Shown: positions 28,687 through 38,485, numbered from the stretch's first letter. The stretch: 64,000 bases of DNA from Mycolicibacterium grossiae (GCF_008329645.1 NZ_CP043474.1:496001-560000); one strand, 5' to 3'. Notes: generated from the letters alone by a model not told the origin. Numbers and translations are program-made.

Positions 28687-30102
28687 TCAGTCGCCGCTGG
28701 AGCCGGCCCCGCCCGACGAACCGGTGCTGCTCGATCCTGCGCCACCGGCCGAGCTCGTACCCGAGCCACCCGCGTCCTGGCCGCCGGCCGACGCGGATCC
28801 GCTCGGAGCCGTGGAGCGCGCCCCGGTGAGGGCGCCGATCCCGTTGGAGATCATGTCGTTGACCCCCTTGAACGGGTCGAACGGCTTGCTGGCGCCCGTG
28901 CTCGACGACGCGGACGTCGACGGCTTGGCCAGCGGCGCTCCGTTGACGCCGGGAATGACCGGCTTGGGCTTCTCGGTGGTCGCCCGGGTGGTGCTCGCCG
29001 AGGCGGCAGGCGCCTCGGCCGGCGCCTCGGCCACGGTCGCGACCCGAGCGGCGGGCTCGGCGACCTCCGGCTCGGTCGCCGCCGCGGCGACCACGACCGG
29101 CGCGGCAGGAGCGACGGGAGCCGGGGCAGGAGCGACGGGAGCAACGGGGGCGGGCGCGGGCAGCGGAGCCGTCACGGCGGGCGGGACGACCAGGCCGCCG
29201 AACGGCTGGACGATGCCCGGCGTGGGTGGGGTGCTGGGCAGGAACGGCGTGTTCACCGCCGTCATGTTCGGCGCCAGCCCGAAGGACAGCGTCGGCGGCA
29301 GCAGTAGACCCGTGCTGATGAAGGGCAGCAGGCCGACGTCGAAGGTCTGCGAACCGATCTGCGTGCTGGTCTGCAGGCCGGCCACCCGGTAGTCGAAGAA
29401 CGGCCCGTTGGCGAAGTCCTGGTAGGTGACGAATCCGGTCGTTCCCGAATTCATGATCACCCCGGGAATTCCGGCGGACCAGCGTCCGATGTCGACGGAA
29501 CTGAAGTTGTCGGGCTGGCCGTTGACGCCCGTCTGGCCGGTCGGAGCCTGAGTGAATCCGATCGCCTTGAGAACGTTCAGATTGAATACCGCCGGACCGA
29601 ATTGATTGGCGGTCTGCAGGACACCGGCATGGGTGGCGACGTAGGGGTCGTAGGACACGCCGTTCTCGGTGAAGCCCAGCGCACCCCGGCTACTGGCGAG
29701 GCCGGTGATGCCGGCGACCCACTGATCCATGCTGGTGATGTTGGCCGTGCCGGCGGTGCTGCCGGCCGGCGGCAGGTGCGCATCGCCGTAACGCACCGAG
29801 TCCAGAGCCAGGCTCGCGGGACCGAATTGATTGAGCGACCGCAAGGTTCCGCGCACCGTCGCCGAGACGTCGTCGACGACGGTCGACACCGAGCCGACGC
29901 CCACGCTGCTCGTCGACGGCGTGGGAGCCACCGCGAACGGAAAGAGGCGGGCGAACGAGAAGTTGGCCGTCGGCTGCACGTCGCGCTGCACGGGTGCCGG
30001 AAGCGATTCTGCGGGCAGTGAGCCGTATCCGGCGATGAGCAATGCCCCCGCACCGAGCGTAGTGAGTCCGATTCCTCCGTAACGGCAAACTGCCTTGAAC
30101 AT
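28687..30102 (-). CDS. Secreted repeat protein of unknown function with Ser/Gly tail
   Basis: A 471-residue exported protein. Residues 9-27 form a signal-peptide core (GGIGLTTLGAGALLIAGYG). Residues 89-260 hold an imperfect repeat: units at about 126-170 and 206-250 share a W-AGI-G-SG--GF pattern ending in AGLQT/NQFG, and a shorter copy of the tail (NQFGPASLALDSV) lies near 91-103. From about 300 the chain is Pro/Ala-rich and the last 60 residues are Ser/Gly-rich. ATG preceded by GAGGA at 5 bases. No known domain recognised; a cell-surface or wall-associated role is likely. Confidence 0.75.
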   Translation of the reverse strand: MFKAVCRYGGIGLTTLGAGALLIAGYGSLPAESLPAPVQRDVQPTANFSFARLFPFAVAPTPSTSSVGVGSVSTVVDDVSATVRGTLRSLNQFGPASLALDSVRYGDAHLPPAGSTAGTANITSMDQWVAGITGLASSRGALGFTENGVSYDPYVATHAGVLQTANQFGPAVFNLNVLKAIGFTQAPTGQTGVNGQPDNFSSVDIGRWSAGIPGVIMNSGTTGFVTYQDFANGPFFDYRVAGLQTSTQIGSQTFDVGLLPFISTGLLLPPTLSFGLAPNMTAVNTPFLPSTPPTPGIVQPFGGLVVPPAVTAPLPAPAPVAPVAPAPAPVAPAAPVVVAAAATEPEVAEPAARVATVAEAPAEAPAASASTTRATTEKPKPVIPGVNGAPLAKPSTSASSSTGASKPFDPFKGVNDMISNGIGALTGARSTAPSGSASAGGQDAGGSGTSSAGGAGSSSTGSSGGAGSSGD

Positions 30103-30328
30103 CGAATTCCTCTATCGCTCGCCGAAATGGGGTGCCAATAGCGAACACCATTCGATGCAATCAGGTCAAGACGGAAACGCGTCACAGCTAATTCGAATTC
30201 CGATCCGGCCGTTTGCTAACAGCAATCTCCGGGCGAGTTCTGAGGCGCATCGGTCGGTGATCCGTGCAGGTCACGCTGCTGCGGTACGGCAGCGCGCGGG
30301 CCCCGATCGGCCGTAGCGCGTCGGCTCG
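30103..30328. other. Gene-free stretch between secreted protein and hemolysin III-like gene
   Basis: 226 bases, more AT-rich than the surroundings. It should hold the promoter of the secreted-protein gene on the minus strand, but no hexamer pair at good spacing stood out. A 10-bp palindrome AATTCGAATT lies at 30190-30199. No coding sequence supported. Confidence 0.5.
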
Positions 30329-31072
30329 CTAGTGCACGACCAGCCAGATCGCGACGAAGTGGCACGTGGCCGCCGCAGCTACGCAGGCGTGGAAGAACTC
30401 GTGGTGACCGAAGGTCGTGGGCCACGGATTCGGCCACCGCGCCCCGTAGAAGACCGCGCCGATGCTGTACAGCACGGCACCCGCGACGAGCAGTGCGACG
30501 ACCGTGACGCCCGCACCGGCCAACAGTGTCTCGGTGAACCAGACCGCCACGTAGCCCAGCAGGAGGTACAGCGGGACGCCGACCCAGCGCGGCGCGTGCG
30601 GCCACAGCATCTTGACCGCGACGCCGGCCGAGGCGCCGAGCCACACGATGCCGAGCACGCGGGCACCGACGTCCGGTGGCATGGCCAGGACCGCGAACGG
30701 CGTGTAGGTCGCGGCGATGAACAGGAAGATCGCCGAGTGGTCGAGTCGCCGCATCCACTTCTCGGCTCCCGCCGAGCCCCACTGCACGCGGTGGTAGGCG
30801 GCGCTGATGCCGAACATGCCGATGACGCCGATGACGTAGACCAGGATCGCCCAGCCCGCGCGCGCTCCGACGAGCCACGCCGCCCACAGCAGCGCCGAAC
30901 CCGCTACCGCCGCAACGGCAGTCGACACCAGGTGAATCCATCCCCGTGCGCGGGGACGGTTGAGCGGCTCGCCGATGTCGTCGACGTCGACGAGTCCGAG
31001 GGGGTGGCGTACCGGCGGGACGTCGGTCAGGGCAACTCCGATGCTCGGATGTCGAGGAGGCGCCGCCGACAT
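30329..31072 (-). CDS. Hemolysin III/PAQR-family integral membrane protein
   Basis: A 247-residue protein with seven predicted membrane helices beginning near residue 45. Seen: the family signatures GISAAYHRVQW and KWMRRLDHSAIFLFIAATYTP, and near the end FGHHEFFHACVAAAATCHF, which supplies the metal-binding histidines of PAQR/CREST hydrolase-like proteins. Lies 53 bases after hsaF on the same strand, so read-through from the hsa operon is possible. M. tuberculosis has a relative elsewhere (Rv1085c). Function of bacterial members is uncertain despite the name. Confidence 0.82.
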   Translation of the reverse strand: MSAAPPRHPSIGVALTDVPPVRHPLGLVDVDDIGEPLNRPRARGWIHLVSTAVAAVAGSALLWAAWLVGARAGWAILVYVIGVIGMFGISAAYHRVQWGSAGAEKWMRRLDHSAIFLFIAATYTPFAVLAMPPDVGARVLGIVWLGASAGVAVKMLWPHAPRWVGVPLYLLLGYVAVWFTETLLAGAGVTVVALLVAGAVLYSIGAVFYGARWPNPWPTTFGHHEFFHACVAAAATCHFVAIWLVVH

Positions 31073-31125
31073 TACCGCCCGCGCGGCGACCGCCGCCGCC
31101 GCGCGCGCATCAATTCACACTTTCG

Positions 31126-32172
31126 CTATGCCGACGACGCTTCCTGCTCACGCTTGATCTCGAGGGCGATGTCGATGAGTTGGTCTTCCTGGCCGCCGAT
31201 GAGTTTGCGTTGCCCGGCGCGGTGGAGCAGTTGGTGGGCGGGCACGCCGTAGCGTTCGGATTGGCGGATGGCGTGCTTGAGGAAGCTGGAGTACACCCCG
31301 GAGTAGCCCATGATGAGGGCGTTGCGGTCGAGCAGGCACTCGGCGGGCATGGCGGGGGCGACGACTTCTTCGGCGGCGTCGGCGATGTCGAAGAAGTCGA
31401 TGCCGGTCTTGACGCCGATCTTGTCGAACACCCCGATGAGCGCCTCGACCGGGGCGTTGCCCGCGCCGGCGCCGAAGCGGCGGCACGACCCGTCGATCTG
31501 CTTGGCTCCGGCCCGCACCGCCTCGATGGAGTTGGCGACCCCCAGGCCGAGGTTCTCGTGGCCGTGGAACCCGACCTGGGCGTCGTCGCCGAGTTCGGCG
31601 ACCAGTGCCGCGACCCGGTCGCGGACGCCTTCGAGGACCAGCGCACCGGCCGAGTCGACGACGTAGACGCATTGGCAGCCGGCGTCGGCCATGATGCGGG
31701 CCTGGGCGGCGAGCTTCTCCGGAGGGATGGTGTGGCTCATCATCAGGAACCCGACGGTCTCCAACCCCAGTTCACGGGCCAGGCCGAAGTGCTGGATCGA
31801 CACGTCGGCCTCGGTGCAGTGGGTGGCGATCCGGCAGATCGAGCCGCCGTTGTTCTGGGCCTCCTTGATGTCCTCCTTGGTGCCCACCCCGGGCAGCATC
31901 AGGAAGGCGATCTTGGCGTTCTTCGCGGTCTGGGCGGCCAGGGCGATGAGTTCCTGCTCGGGGGTCTTGGAGAACCCGTAGTTGAAGCTCGACCCGCCCA
32001 GCCCGTCACCGTGGGTGACCTCGATGACCGGCACCCCGGCGGTGTCCAGGGCGGCGACGATCGCGCCCACTTCGTCTGTGGTGAACTGGTGGCGCTTGTG
32101 ATGACTGCCGTCGCGCAGCGACGTGTCGGTCATCCGGATGTCCCACATCGGGTCGAAGTAGATGCCGCTCAT
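31126..32172 (-). CDS. hsaF: 4-hydroxy-2-oxo acid aldolase HsaF
   Basis: A 348-residue DRE-TIM metallolyase. Seen: [18 protein letters not shown] at the N-terminus (metal-binding aspartate and catalytic region) and [11 protein letters not shown] with the metal-ligand histidines. It cleaves 4-hydroxy-2-oxohexanoate from steroid A/B-ring breakdown to pyruvate and propanal, passing the aldehyde through a channel to HsaG. Start overlaps hsaG by 4 bases (ATGA), in keeping with the tight HsaF-HsaG complex. Third gene of hsaE-hsaG-hsaF. Confidence 0.95.
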   Translation of the reverse strand: MSGIYFDPMWDIRMTDTSLRDGSHHKRHQFTTDEVGAIVAALDTAGVPVIEVTHGDGLGGSSFNYGFSKTPEQELIALAAQTAKNAKIAFLMLPGVGTKEDIKEAQNNGGSICRIATHCTEADVSIQHFGLARELGLETVGFLMMSHTIPPEKLAAQARIMADAGCQCVYVVDSAGALVLEGVRDRVAALVAELGDDAQVGFHGHENLGLGVANSIEAVRAGAKQIDGSCRRFGAGAGNAPVEALIGVFDKIGVKTGIDFFDIADAAEEVVAPAMPAECLLDRNALIMGYSGVYSSFLKHAIRQSERYGVPAHQLLHRAGQRKLIGGQEDQLIDIALEIKREQEASSA

Positions 32173-33128
32173 GCGTGACCTCCTGAGATCGTCTGCTCTT
32201 CGCGCGAGCGCTCATCGCGGGTGGCTGCCGCCCTATCCTTGGCGATCTCCTCGCCGACCTTCGTGGCGGCGGCGGTCATGATGTCGAGGTTGCCGGCATA
32301 GGGGGGTAGGTAGTCCCCCGCTCCCTCGACTTCGATGAACGTCGTCACCAACGCCTGCCCGCCGGAGTTGATCGACGGATCGTCGAACTGCGGCTCGTTG
32401 AGCAACCGGTAGCCCGGCACGTAGGTCTGCACCTCGGCCACCACGTCGCGGATCGACGCCGCGATCGCGTCGCGGTCGGCGTCCTCGGGGATCGCGCAGA
32501 AGATGGTGTCGCGCATGATCATCGGCGGATCGGCCGGGTTGAGGATGATGATCGCCTTGCCCCGCGCCGCGCCGCCGATGTCACGCACGCCCGCGCTGGT
32601 GGTCTTGGTGAACTCGTCGATGTTGGCCCGCGTCCCCGGCCCGGCCGACGCCGAGGACACCGACGCCACGATCTCGCCGTAGGGCACCTCCACCACGCGG
32701 GAGACGGCGTGCACGATCGGGATCGTGGCCTGCCCACCACAGGTCACCATGTTCACGTTCGGGGCGTCCAGGTGCTCGCGCAGATTCGCCGGCGGAATCA
32801 CCCCCGGCCCCACCGCGGCCGGGGTCAGATCGATCGCACGGATACCGGCCTCGGCGTAGCGCGGCGCCGCGTCGCGGTGCACGTAGGCGCTGGTGGCCTC
32901 GAACACCATGTCCGGCTTCTCATCTAGCGCCAGGAGCCAGTCCACACCCTCGTGCGACGTCTCCAACCCCAGCGTGCGAGCCCGGGCCAACCCCTCACTG
33001 TCCGGATCGATCCCGATCATCCAGCGCGGCTCCAACCACTCCGAACGCAGCAACTTGTACAACAAATCGGTACTGATGTTGCCCGACCCGACGATCGCCA
33101 CGGACGCCTTGTTAGCGCTGTCTGCCAT
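32169..33128 (-). CDS. hsaG: Propanal/acetaldehyde dehydrogenase (acylating) HsaG
   Basis: A 319-residue CoA-acylating aldehyde dehydrogenase of the BphJ/DmpF type. Seen: NAD-binding [13 protein letters not shown] at 11-23 and catalytic cysteine C130 in [12 protein letters not shown]. Converts propanal from HsaF to propionyl-CoA. Placed between hsaE (8-base gap) and hsaF (overlap) under the shared KstR box upstream of hsaE. Confidence 0.95.
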   Translation of the reverse strand: MADSANKASVAIVGSGNISTDLLYKLLRSEWLEPRWMIGIDPDSEGLARARTLGLETSHEGVDWLLALDEKPDMVFEATSAYVHRDAAPRYAEAGIRAIDLTPAAVGPGVIPPANLREHLDAPNVNMVTCGGQATIPIVHAVSRVVEVPYGEIVASVSSASAGPGTRANIDEFTKTTSAGVRDIGGAARGKAIIILNPADPPMIMRDTIFCAIPEDADRDAIAASIRDVVAEVQTYVPGYRLLNEPQFDDPSINSGGQALVTTFIEVEGAGDYLPPYAGNLDIMTAAATKVGEEIAKDRAAATRDERSREEQTISGGHA

Positions 33129-33136
33129 TGCGGCTC

Positions 33137-33922
33137 CTATTCGAAACTGAGGTGAACTGAACCTAGACCGTCGAAATCGGCTACGAAATCGTCACCGGGA
33201 CGTGCATCTATCGCACGCGTGCACGATCCCGGCAGCACGATGTCACCGGCCCGGAGGCGCACGCCGAACTGATCCACCTTGCGCGCCAACCACGCCACCG
33301 ACGTGACCGGATTGCCGAGTACCGCATCACTGCGCCCCTCGGCGACCACCTCGCCGTTGCGCCGCAACACCGCGTCGATGGCGCGGATGTCGATGTCCTT
33401 CGGCGACACGCGTTCGGCGCCCAGCACCCAACCCGCCGACGACGCGTTGTCGGCGATGGTGTCGCACAGCTTGATCTTCCAGTCGGTGATGCGGGTGTCG
33501 ATGAGTTCGATGGACGGGGCGTACGCCGCCGTCGCCGCCAGCACGTCGTCCTCGGTGCAGCCCTCCCCGGGCAGGTCGTCGGCGAGGATGAAGCCGACCT
33601 CCACCTCCACCCGCGGATAGAGGAACCGACCGGCGGCCACCGGCTGGTCCTCGAACACCTCCATCTCGTCGAGGAGGTGGCCGTAGTCGGGCTCGTCGAC
33701 GTTCATCATCTTCTGCATGGCCTCCGAGGAGAGGCCCACCTTGTGGCCGATGACGCGCGCGCCCTCGGCCACCCGCTGCCGGATGTTGATGAGCTGGATC
33801 TCGTAGGCGTCGACCACGTCGATGTCGGGCTGGCCGTCGGTCAACGGCGTGATGGGCTGCCGGCTGCGCTCGGCCTGGGCGAGGTCGGCGGCGAGCTTCT
33901 CGCGCACCTGGGCGGGCAACAT
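33137..33922 (-). CDS. hsaE: 2-hydroxy-2,4-dienoate hydratase HsaE
   Basis: A 261-residue hydratase of the 2-oxopent-4-enoate (MhpD/BphH) family. Seen: [15 protein letters not shown], the [13 protein letters not shown] metal-site region, and the C-terminal [14 protein letters not shown]. Hydrates 2-hydroxyhexa-2,4-dienoate from the steroid A-ring to the HsaF substrate. ATG at 33922 is chosen because the sequence then begins at the conserved N-terminus; the frame upstream is antisense to kstD. First gene of the hsa operon, 57 bases from the KstR box shared with kstD. Confidence 0.93.
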   Translation of the reverse strand: MLPAQVREKLAADLAQAERSRQPITPLTDGQPDIDVVDAYEIQLINIRQRVAEGARVIGHKVGLSSEAMQKMMNVDEPDYGHLLDEMEVFEDQPVAAGRFLYPRVEVEVGFILADDLPGEGCTEDDVLAATAAYAPSIELIDTRITDWKIKLCDTIADNASSAGWVLGAERVSPKDIDIRAIDAVLRRNGEVVAEGRSDAVLGNPVTSVAWLARKVDQFGVRLRAGDIVLPGSCTRAIDARPGDDFVADFDGLGSVHLSFE

Positions 33923-33979
33923 TGAGCGAAGTCCCCTCGTTGGTTTGACCGGCACTGTTGTTCGAAGGCCGGGCCATTC

Positions 33980-33993
33980 TATAACGTGTTCTA
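33980..33993. promoter_or_regulatory. KstR operator and overlapping -10 between hsaE and kstD
   Basis: TATAACGTGTTCTA has a perfect right arm and one change in the left. Its first six bases, TATAAC, also make a good -10 hexamer for kstD, whose ATG begins at 33995, one base after the operator. The box thus sits directly on the kstD promoter and 57 bases upstream of hsaE. Confidence 0.88.
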
Positions 33994-33994
33994 C

Positions 33995-35677
33995 ATGACA
34001 GAGCAGGAGTACGACGTCATCGTGGTCGGCAGCGGTGCCGCCGGCATGGTCGCCGCCCTCACCGCCGCCCACCAGGGCCTCTCGACAGTAGTCCTCGAGA
34101 AGGCCCCGCACTATGGCGGATCGACCGCCCGCTCCGGCGGCGGCGTGTGGATCCCGAACAACGAAGTACTCAAGCGCGACGGCGTGAAGGACACGGCGGA
34201 GGCGGCCCGCACGTACCTGCACGCGATCATCGGCGACGTGGTGCCCGCCGAGAAGATCGACACCTACCTCGAGCGCGGACCCGAGATGCTGTCGTTCGTC
34301 CTCGAGCACTCGCCGCTGAAGCTGTGCTGGGTGCCGGGCTACTCGGACTACTACCCGGAGACCGCCGGCGGCAAGCCGACCGGGCGGTCGGTGGAGCCGA
34401 AGCCGTTCGACGCCAAGCGACTCGGGCCCGACGAGAAGGGCCTCGAACCGCCCTACGGCAAGGTGCCGCTCAACATGGTGGTACTGCAGCAGGACTACGT
34501 GCGCCTCAACCAGCTCAAGCGGCATCCCCGCGGCGTGCTGCGCAGCATCAAGGTCGGCGTCCGCACGGTGTGGGCGAACGCCACCCGCAAGAACCTCGTC
34601 GGCATGGGCCGTGCGTTGATCGCACCGCTGCGAATCGGCCTGCGCGAGGCCGGTGTTCCCGTCCTGCTGAACACCGCCCTGACCGATCTGTACGTCGAGG
34701 ACGGCGTCGTGCGTGGCGTCTACGTCCGCGACACGACCGAACCGGAGAGCGCCGAACCGCGCCTCATCCGCGCCCGGCGCGGCGTCATCCTCGGCAGTGG
34801 CGGCTTCGAGCACAACGAGCAGATGCGCGTGAAGTACCAGCGGGCACCGATCACCACCGAGTGGACCGTCGGCGCCAAGGCGAACACCGGCGACGGCATC
34901 GTCGCGGCCGAGAAGCTGGGCGCCGCACTGGAGTTGATGGAGGACGCCTGGTGGGGTCCGACCGTGCCGCTGGTCGATTCACCGTGGTTCGCCCTGAGTG
35001 AGCGCAACTCGCCGGGGTCGATCATCGTCAACACCTCTGGCAAGCGCTTCATGAACGAATCGATGCCCTACGTCGAGGCCTGCCACCACATGTACGGCGG
35101 CGAGTACGGCCAGGGCCCCGGCCCGGGCGAGAACGTGCCGGCATGGCTCGTCTTCGACCAGCAGTACCGCGACCGGTACATCTTCGCGGGACTGCAACCG
35201 GGACAGCGCATTCCGAAGAAGTGGCTCGAGTCCGGCGTCATCGTCACGGCCGACACGCTGGAGGAGTTGGCGGAGCGGACGGGGTTGCCGGTCGCCGACT
35301 TCACCGCGACCGTCGAGCGGTTCAACGGCTTCGCCCGCAGCGGCGTCGACCAGGACTTCAAGCGCGGCGAGAGCGCCTACGACCGGTACTACGGCGACCC
35401 GACGAACAAGCCGAACCCGAACCTCGGCGAGATCGCCCACGGCCCCTGCTACGCGGCCAAGCTGGTGCCGGGCGACCTCGGCACCAAGGGTGGCGTGCGC
35501 ACCGACGTGCACGGTCGCGCGCTGCGCGACGACGGCTCGGTGATCGACGGCCTGTACGCGGCCGGCAACGTGAGTTCGCCGGTGATGGGGCACACCTACC
35601 CCGGGCCGGGCGGCACCATCGGACCCGCGATGACGTTCGGCTACCTCGCAGCGCTGCACCTGGCGGGCAAGGCCTGA
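33995..35677 (+). CDS. kstD: 3-ketosteroid delta-1-dehydrogenase KstD
   Basis: A 560-residue FAD enzyme. Seen: the dinucleotide loop VVGSGAAGMVAAL at the N-terminus, GGSTARSGGGVWIPNN, and near the C-terminus GHTYPGPGGTIGPAMTFGYLAA with the catalytic tyrosine of KstD enzymes. It introduces the 1,2-double bond in ring A; with KshA it triggers ring opening. ATG at 33995 gives the conserved N-terminus; GTG 9 bases earlier lies inside the operator. No Shine-Dalgarno sequence precedes it, and the -10 at 33980 places transcription start at or next to the ATG, so a leaderless mRNA is likely. Confidence 0.95.
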   Translation: MTEQEYDVIVVGSGAAGMVAALTAAHQGLSTVVLEKAPHYGGSTARSGGGVWIPNNEVLKRDGVKDTAEAARTYLHAIIGDVVPAEKIDTYLERGPEMLSFVLEHSPLKLCWVPGYSDYYPETAGGKPTGRSVEPKPFDAKRLGPDEKGLEPPYGKVPLNMVVLQQDYVRLNQLKRHPRGVLRSIKVGVRTVWANATRKNLVGMGRALIAPLRIGLREAGVPVLLNTALTDLYVEDGVVRGVYVRDTTEPESAEPRLIRARRGVILGSGGFEHNEQMRVKYQRAPITTEWTVGAKANTGDGIVAAEKLGAALELMEDAWWGPTVPLVDSPWFALSERNSPGSIIVNTSGKRFMNESMPYVEACHHMYGGEYGQGPGPGENVPAWLVFDQQYRDRYIFAGLQPGQRIPKKWLESGVIVTADTLEELAERTGLPVADFTATVERFNGFARSGVDQDFKRGESAYDRYYGDPTNKPNPNLGEIAHGPCYAAKLVPGDLGTKGGVRTDVHGRALRDDGSVIDGLYAAGNVSSPVMGHTYPGPGGTIGPAMTFGYLAALHLAGKA

Positions 35678-35679
35678 CG

Positions 35680-36549
35680 ATGCCGATCGACCTCGCCGTC
35701 GCCCTCGGCGCCGAACTGCCGCCCGTCGAATTCTCCTGGAGCAGCAGCGACGTCCAGCTCTACCACCTGGGCCTCGGCGCGGGCACCGACCCGCTGGATC
35801 CCCGAGAACTGCGCTACCTCACCGACGGCACGCCGCAGGTGCTGCCGACCTTCGCCAACGTGGCGCAGAGCTTCCACATGACCGAGGCGCCCACCGTCCG
35901 CTTCCCCGGCATCGACATCGAGTTGAGCCGGGTGCTGCACGCCAGCGAGGCGGTCACCGTCCCGGGTCCGATCCCGCCGTCCGGGACGGGCGTCGCGGTC
36001 ACCCGGTTCACCGACATCTGGGACAAGGGCAAGGCCGCCGTCATCTGGTCCGAGACGGCGGTGACCGCACCCGACGGCACCCCGCTGTGGACGCAGCGCA
36101 GGTCGATCTTCGCCCGCGGTGAGGGCGGATTCGGCGGCGAACGCGGCCCCTCAACCTCGGCCGAACCGCCGCAGCGCGAGCCCGACCACGTCCTCACCGT
36201 CCCGGTGTCGCCGCAGCAGGCGCTGCTCTACCGCATGTGCGGCGACCGCAACCCGTTGCATTCGGACCCCGAATTCGCCTCCGCCGCAGGTTTTCCGAAG
36301 CCGATCCTGCACGGCCTGTGCACCTACGGCATGACGGCGAAGGCGCTGACCGACCTACTGCTCGACGGTGACGCGACGCGCGTCGGCGGGTACGGCGCCC
36401 GCTTCGCCGGCGTGGTGTTCCCCGGCGAGACGCTGAGGGTGAGCGTCTGGGCGGGCGAGGGCGAGGGTCCTGCCTACCGGGCCGTCGTCACCGTCCCCGA
36501 GCGCGAGGACGCGGTGGCCCTGTCCGGGGTCGAATTCACCCCGGCCTGA
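35680..36549 (+). CDS. chsH3: MaoC-family steroid enoyl-CoA hydratase (ChsH3, Rv3538-type)
   Basis: A 289-residue double-hotdog hydratase. Seen: the hydratase-2 motif YRMCGDRNPLHSDPEFASAAGFPKPILHGLCTYG with the catalytic aspartate and histidine; the N-terminal half is the degenerate hotdog. M. tuberculosis Rv3538 hydrates the same C24 steroid enoyl-CoA as EchA19 with the opposite stereochemistry. ATG overlaps nothing and lies 2 bases after kstD, so the two are co-transcribed from the operator at 33980. Followed by a weak hairpin (36553-36575) and the start of the polysaccharide locus. Confidence 0.87.
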   Translation: MPIDLAVALGAELPPVEFSWSSSDVQLYHLGLGAGTDPLDPRELRYLTDGTPQVLPTFANVAQSFHMTEAPTVRFPGIDIELSRVLHASEAVTVPGPIPPSGTGVAVTRFTDIWDKGKAAVIWSETAVTAPDGTPLWTQRRSIFARGEGGFGGERGPSTSAEPPQREPDHVLTVPVSPQQALLYRMCGDRNPLHSDPEFASAAGFPKPILHGLCTYGMTAKALTDLLLDGDATRVGGYGARFAGVVFPGETLRVSVWAGEGEGPAYRAVVTVPEREDAVALSGVEFTPA

Positions 36550-36579
36550 CCCCCGGCCGAAGCATCGGCGGCCGGCGGG

Positions 36580-37377
36580 TCAGTACCACTCCTCCCAGTC
36601 CGCGTAGGCGCCGGCGAGCGCGCGCCGGAAGACGAGGCCGTGGTCCCACCGCGTGACGAACGTCCGCGCGACCGTCCCCGGGAACCGGGTGTTCTCCGCC
36701 TGGGCGTAGACCCGCGCGTAGCCGGCGTCGCGGGCGGCCGAGGCGGCGACGTCCGTCCAGTCCCGGGACTGGCCCATCGGGATGGCGAAGTCGGAGACCT
36801 CCACACCCAGCCGGGATTCGATGACGCGGCGCGACTCCTCGAGTTCGTAGGCGGTCTCTCCGGAGTCGAGGTGGCCGAAGTTCGGGTGCGTCACCGAGTG
36901 GCTGCCGATGCGGACGCCCCCGGCGGCGAGGCGCTCGACGTCGGCCCAGTCCATGAGCATGTCCCCGGCCCAGTCCCGCGCGGCGCCGTCCGCCCAGCTG
37001 CTGACCACGAACAGCGTCCACGGGATGCCGAGGTCGGCGAGCACGGGCGCCGCCGTCGTCGCGGCGCTGCGGATGCCGTCGTCGAACGTGACGGCCAGCG
37101 ACTTCGCCGGTGCCCGCCCGTCGGCGATCTCGTCGGCGTGGACGAAGCGGTAGCCCGCCGCGAGGGCCGACTCGAGGTGGTGCCGGAAGCGCTGCGGCGC
37201 GAGGTCGTTGTTGCCGACGTAGGGCGTGCCGACCGCGTGGTAGGCCAGGATCCGCGGCGTGCCGTCGGCCGGTCGGCGGCGCAGCGCGAGCACGTTGCGT
37301 TCGCAGCACATCCGCGCTGCGGCCAGGTGAGTGCGCCGGATGCGCGCACGGCCCAGGACGCGTCGCCAGGTGGCCAC
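36580..37377 (-). CDS. Polysaccharide deacetylase (CE4/NodB)-like protein
   Basis: A 265-residue protein. Seen: VTFDDG (metal-binding motif 1), GSHSVTHPNF (motif 2, H-S-x-x-T-H) and AIPMGQSRDW in the later part. No clear signal peptide; the N-terminus is basic (RRVLGRARIRRTHL). CE4 enzymes remove N- or O-acetyl groups from polysaccharides or their lipid-linked precursors. Starts 1 base after the stop of the aminotransferase gene, as last gene of the sugar-nucleotide operon, so it probably edits acetyl groups on the locus's own glycan. Confidence 0.82.
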   Translation of the reverse strand: MATWRRVLGRARIRRTHLAAARMCCERNVLALRRRPADGTPRILAYHAVGTPYVGNNDLAPQRFRHHLESALAAGYRFVHADEIADGRAPAKSLAVTFDDGIRSAATTAAPVLADLGIPWTLFVVSSWADGAARDWAGDMLMDWADVERLAAGGVRIGSHSVTHPNFGHLDSGETAYELEESRRVIESRLGVEVSDFAIPMGQSRDWTDVAASAARDAGYARVYAQAENTRFPGTVARTFVTRWDHGLVFRRALAGAYADWEEWY

Positions 37378-37378
37378 G

Positions 37379-38485
37379 TCAGCGTGTGCAGACCCGCGCG
37401 AGCACGTCGGCCACGCGTTCCTGCTCTGCCGGGGTCAGGTGCGGGTGCAGCGGTAGCGAGAGGATCCGTTCGGCTGCGGCCTCGGCGACGGGGAACGCAC
37501 TGGGGCCGTAGCCGAGGTGAGCGTACGCGCCGGTCAGGTGGATCGGCGTCGGATAGTGCACGCCCGCACCGATGTCCGCGTCGTTCAGCGCGGCGAGCAC
37601 GCGATCGCGCTCGTCGACCCGGACGACGAACAGGTGCCACACGTCCTCGTTGTCCGGGTCGGTGACCGGCAGGCGGATCCCGGGCACGTCGGCGAGCAGC
37701 TCGACGTAGCGGGCCGCGGCGAGGCGGCGCGCGGTGTTCCAGGTCGCGAGCCGGCGCAGCTTGGCCGACAGCACCACGGCCTGGATGGCATCGAGCCGGG
37801 AGTTGAACCCGACCACGTCGTGCGCGTACTTGCGGGCGCTGCCGTGGGCGGCGATGACCCGGACCCGTGCGGCCAGTTCCTGGTCGTCGGTGAGCACGGC
37901 GCCCGCGTCCCCGGCCGCGCCCAGGTTCTTGCCGGGGTAGAAGCTCGTCGCCGACGCCGTGCCGAAGGTGCCGGCCGAGCGTCCCGACTGCCGTGCGCCG
38001 TGGGCCTGCGCCGCGTCTTCGACGAGCGGCACGCCGTACTCCTCGGACAGCTTCGCCAGCGGCTGCATGGGCGCCGTCTGGCCGAAGAGGTGCACCGGGA
38101 CGATCGCCGCCGTGCGCGCGGTGATCGCCCGTTCCACCTGCAGGTGGTCGATCAGCAGCAGGTCGGGGTCGACGTCCACCAGCACGGGCCGGGCGCCGAT
38201 GCGGCTGACCGCCTCCGCCGTCGCGATGAAGCTGTTGGCCGGCAGGATGACCTCTCCGCCCGCCGTGACGCCAGCCCCGCGCAGGGCGAGTTCGAGCGCA
38301 TCGGTGCCGTTGGCGACGCCGACGACGTGCCGCACGCCGATGAACTCCGCGTACGCCTGCTCGAACTCGGCGACGGCTCCGCCGCCGATGAACGCGGCGG
38401 ACGCCATGACCTCGAGGAGCCGGGGCGTGACCTCGTCGGCGATCTCGCGGTGCTGCGCGACGAGGTCGACCAGTGGAATCCTCAC
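37379..38485 (-). CDS. DegT/DnrJ/EryC1 PLP sugar aminotransferase, copy 1
   Basis: A 368-residue PLP enzyme. Seen: PLVDLVAQHREI at the N-terminus, NGTDALELALRGAG (phosphate loop), EDAAQAHGA and the PLP lysine in SFYPGKNLGAAGDAG, typical of the FdtB/DesV/WbpE group that aminates 3-keto or 4-keto nucleotide sugars. GTG start overlaps the preceding stop (GTGA). The longer open frame upstream is a shadow of copy 2. Works presumably after the Gfo/Idh dehydrogenase and before the acyltransferase of the locus. Confidence 0.87.
   Translation of the reverse strand: MRIPLVDLVAQHREIADEVTPRLLEVMASAAFIGGGAVAEFEQAYAEFIGVRHVVGVANGTDALELALRGAGVTAGGEVILPANSFIATAEAVSRIGARPVLVDVDPDLLLIDHLQVERAITARTAAIVPVHLFGQTAPMQPLAKLSEEYGVPLVEDAAQAHGARQSGRSAGTFGTASATSFYPGKNLGAAGDAGAVLTDDQELAARVRVIAAHGSARKYAHDVVGFNSRLDAIQAVVLSAKLRRLATWNTARRLAAARYVELLADVPGIRLPVTDPDNEDVWHLFVVRVDERDRVLAALNDADIGAGVHYPTPIHLTGAYAHLGYGPSAFPVAEAAAERILSLPLHPHLTPAEQERVADVLARVCTR

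Noticed and set aside
28687..30102. PE_PGRS identity for the secreted protein with Ser/Gly tail
   Set aside because: It has a signal peptide, no PE domain and Ser/Gly rather than GGAGG repeats.
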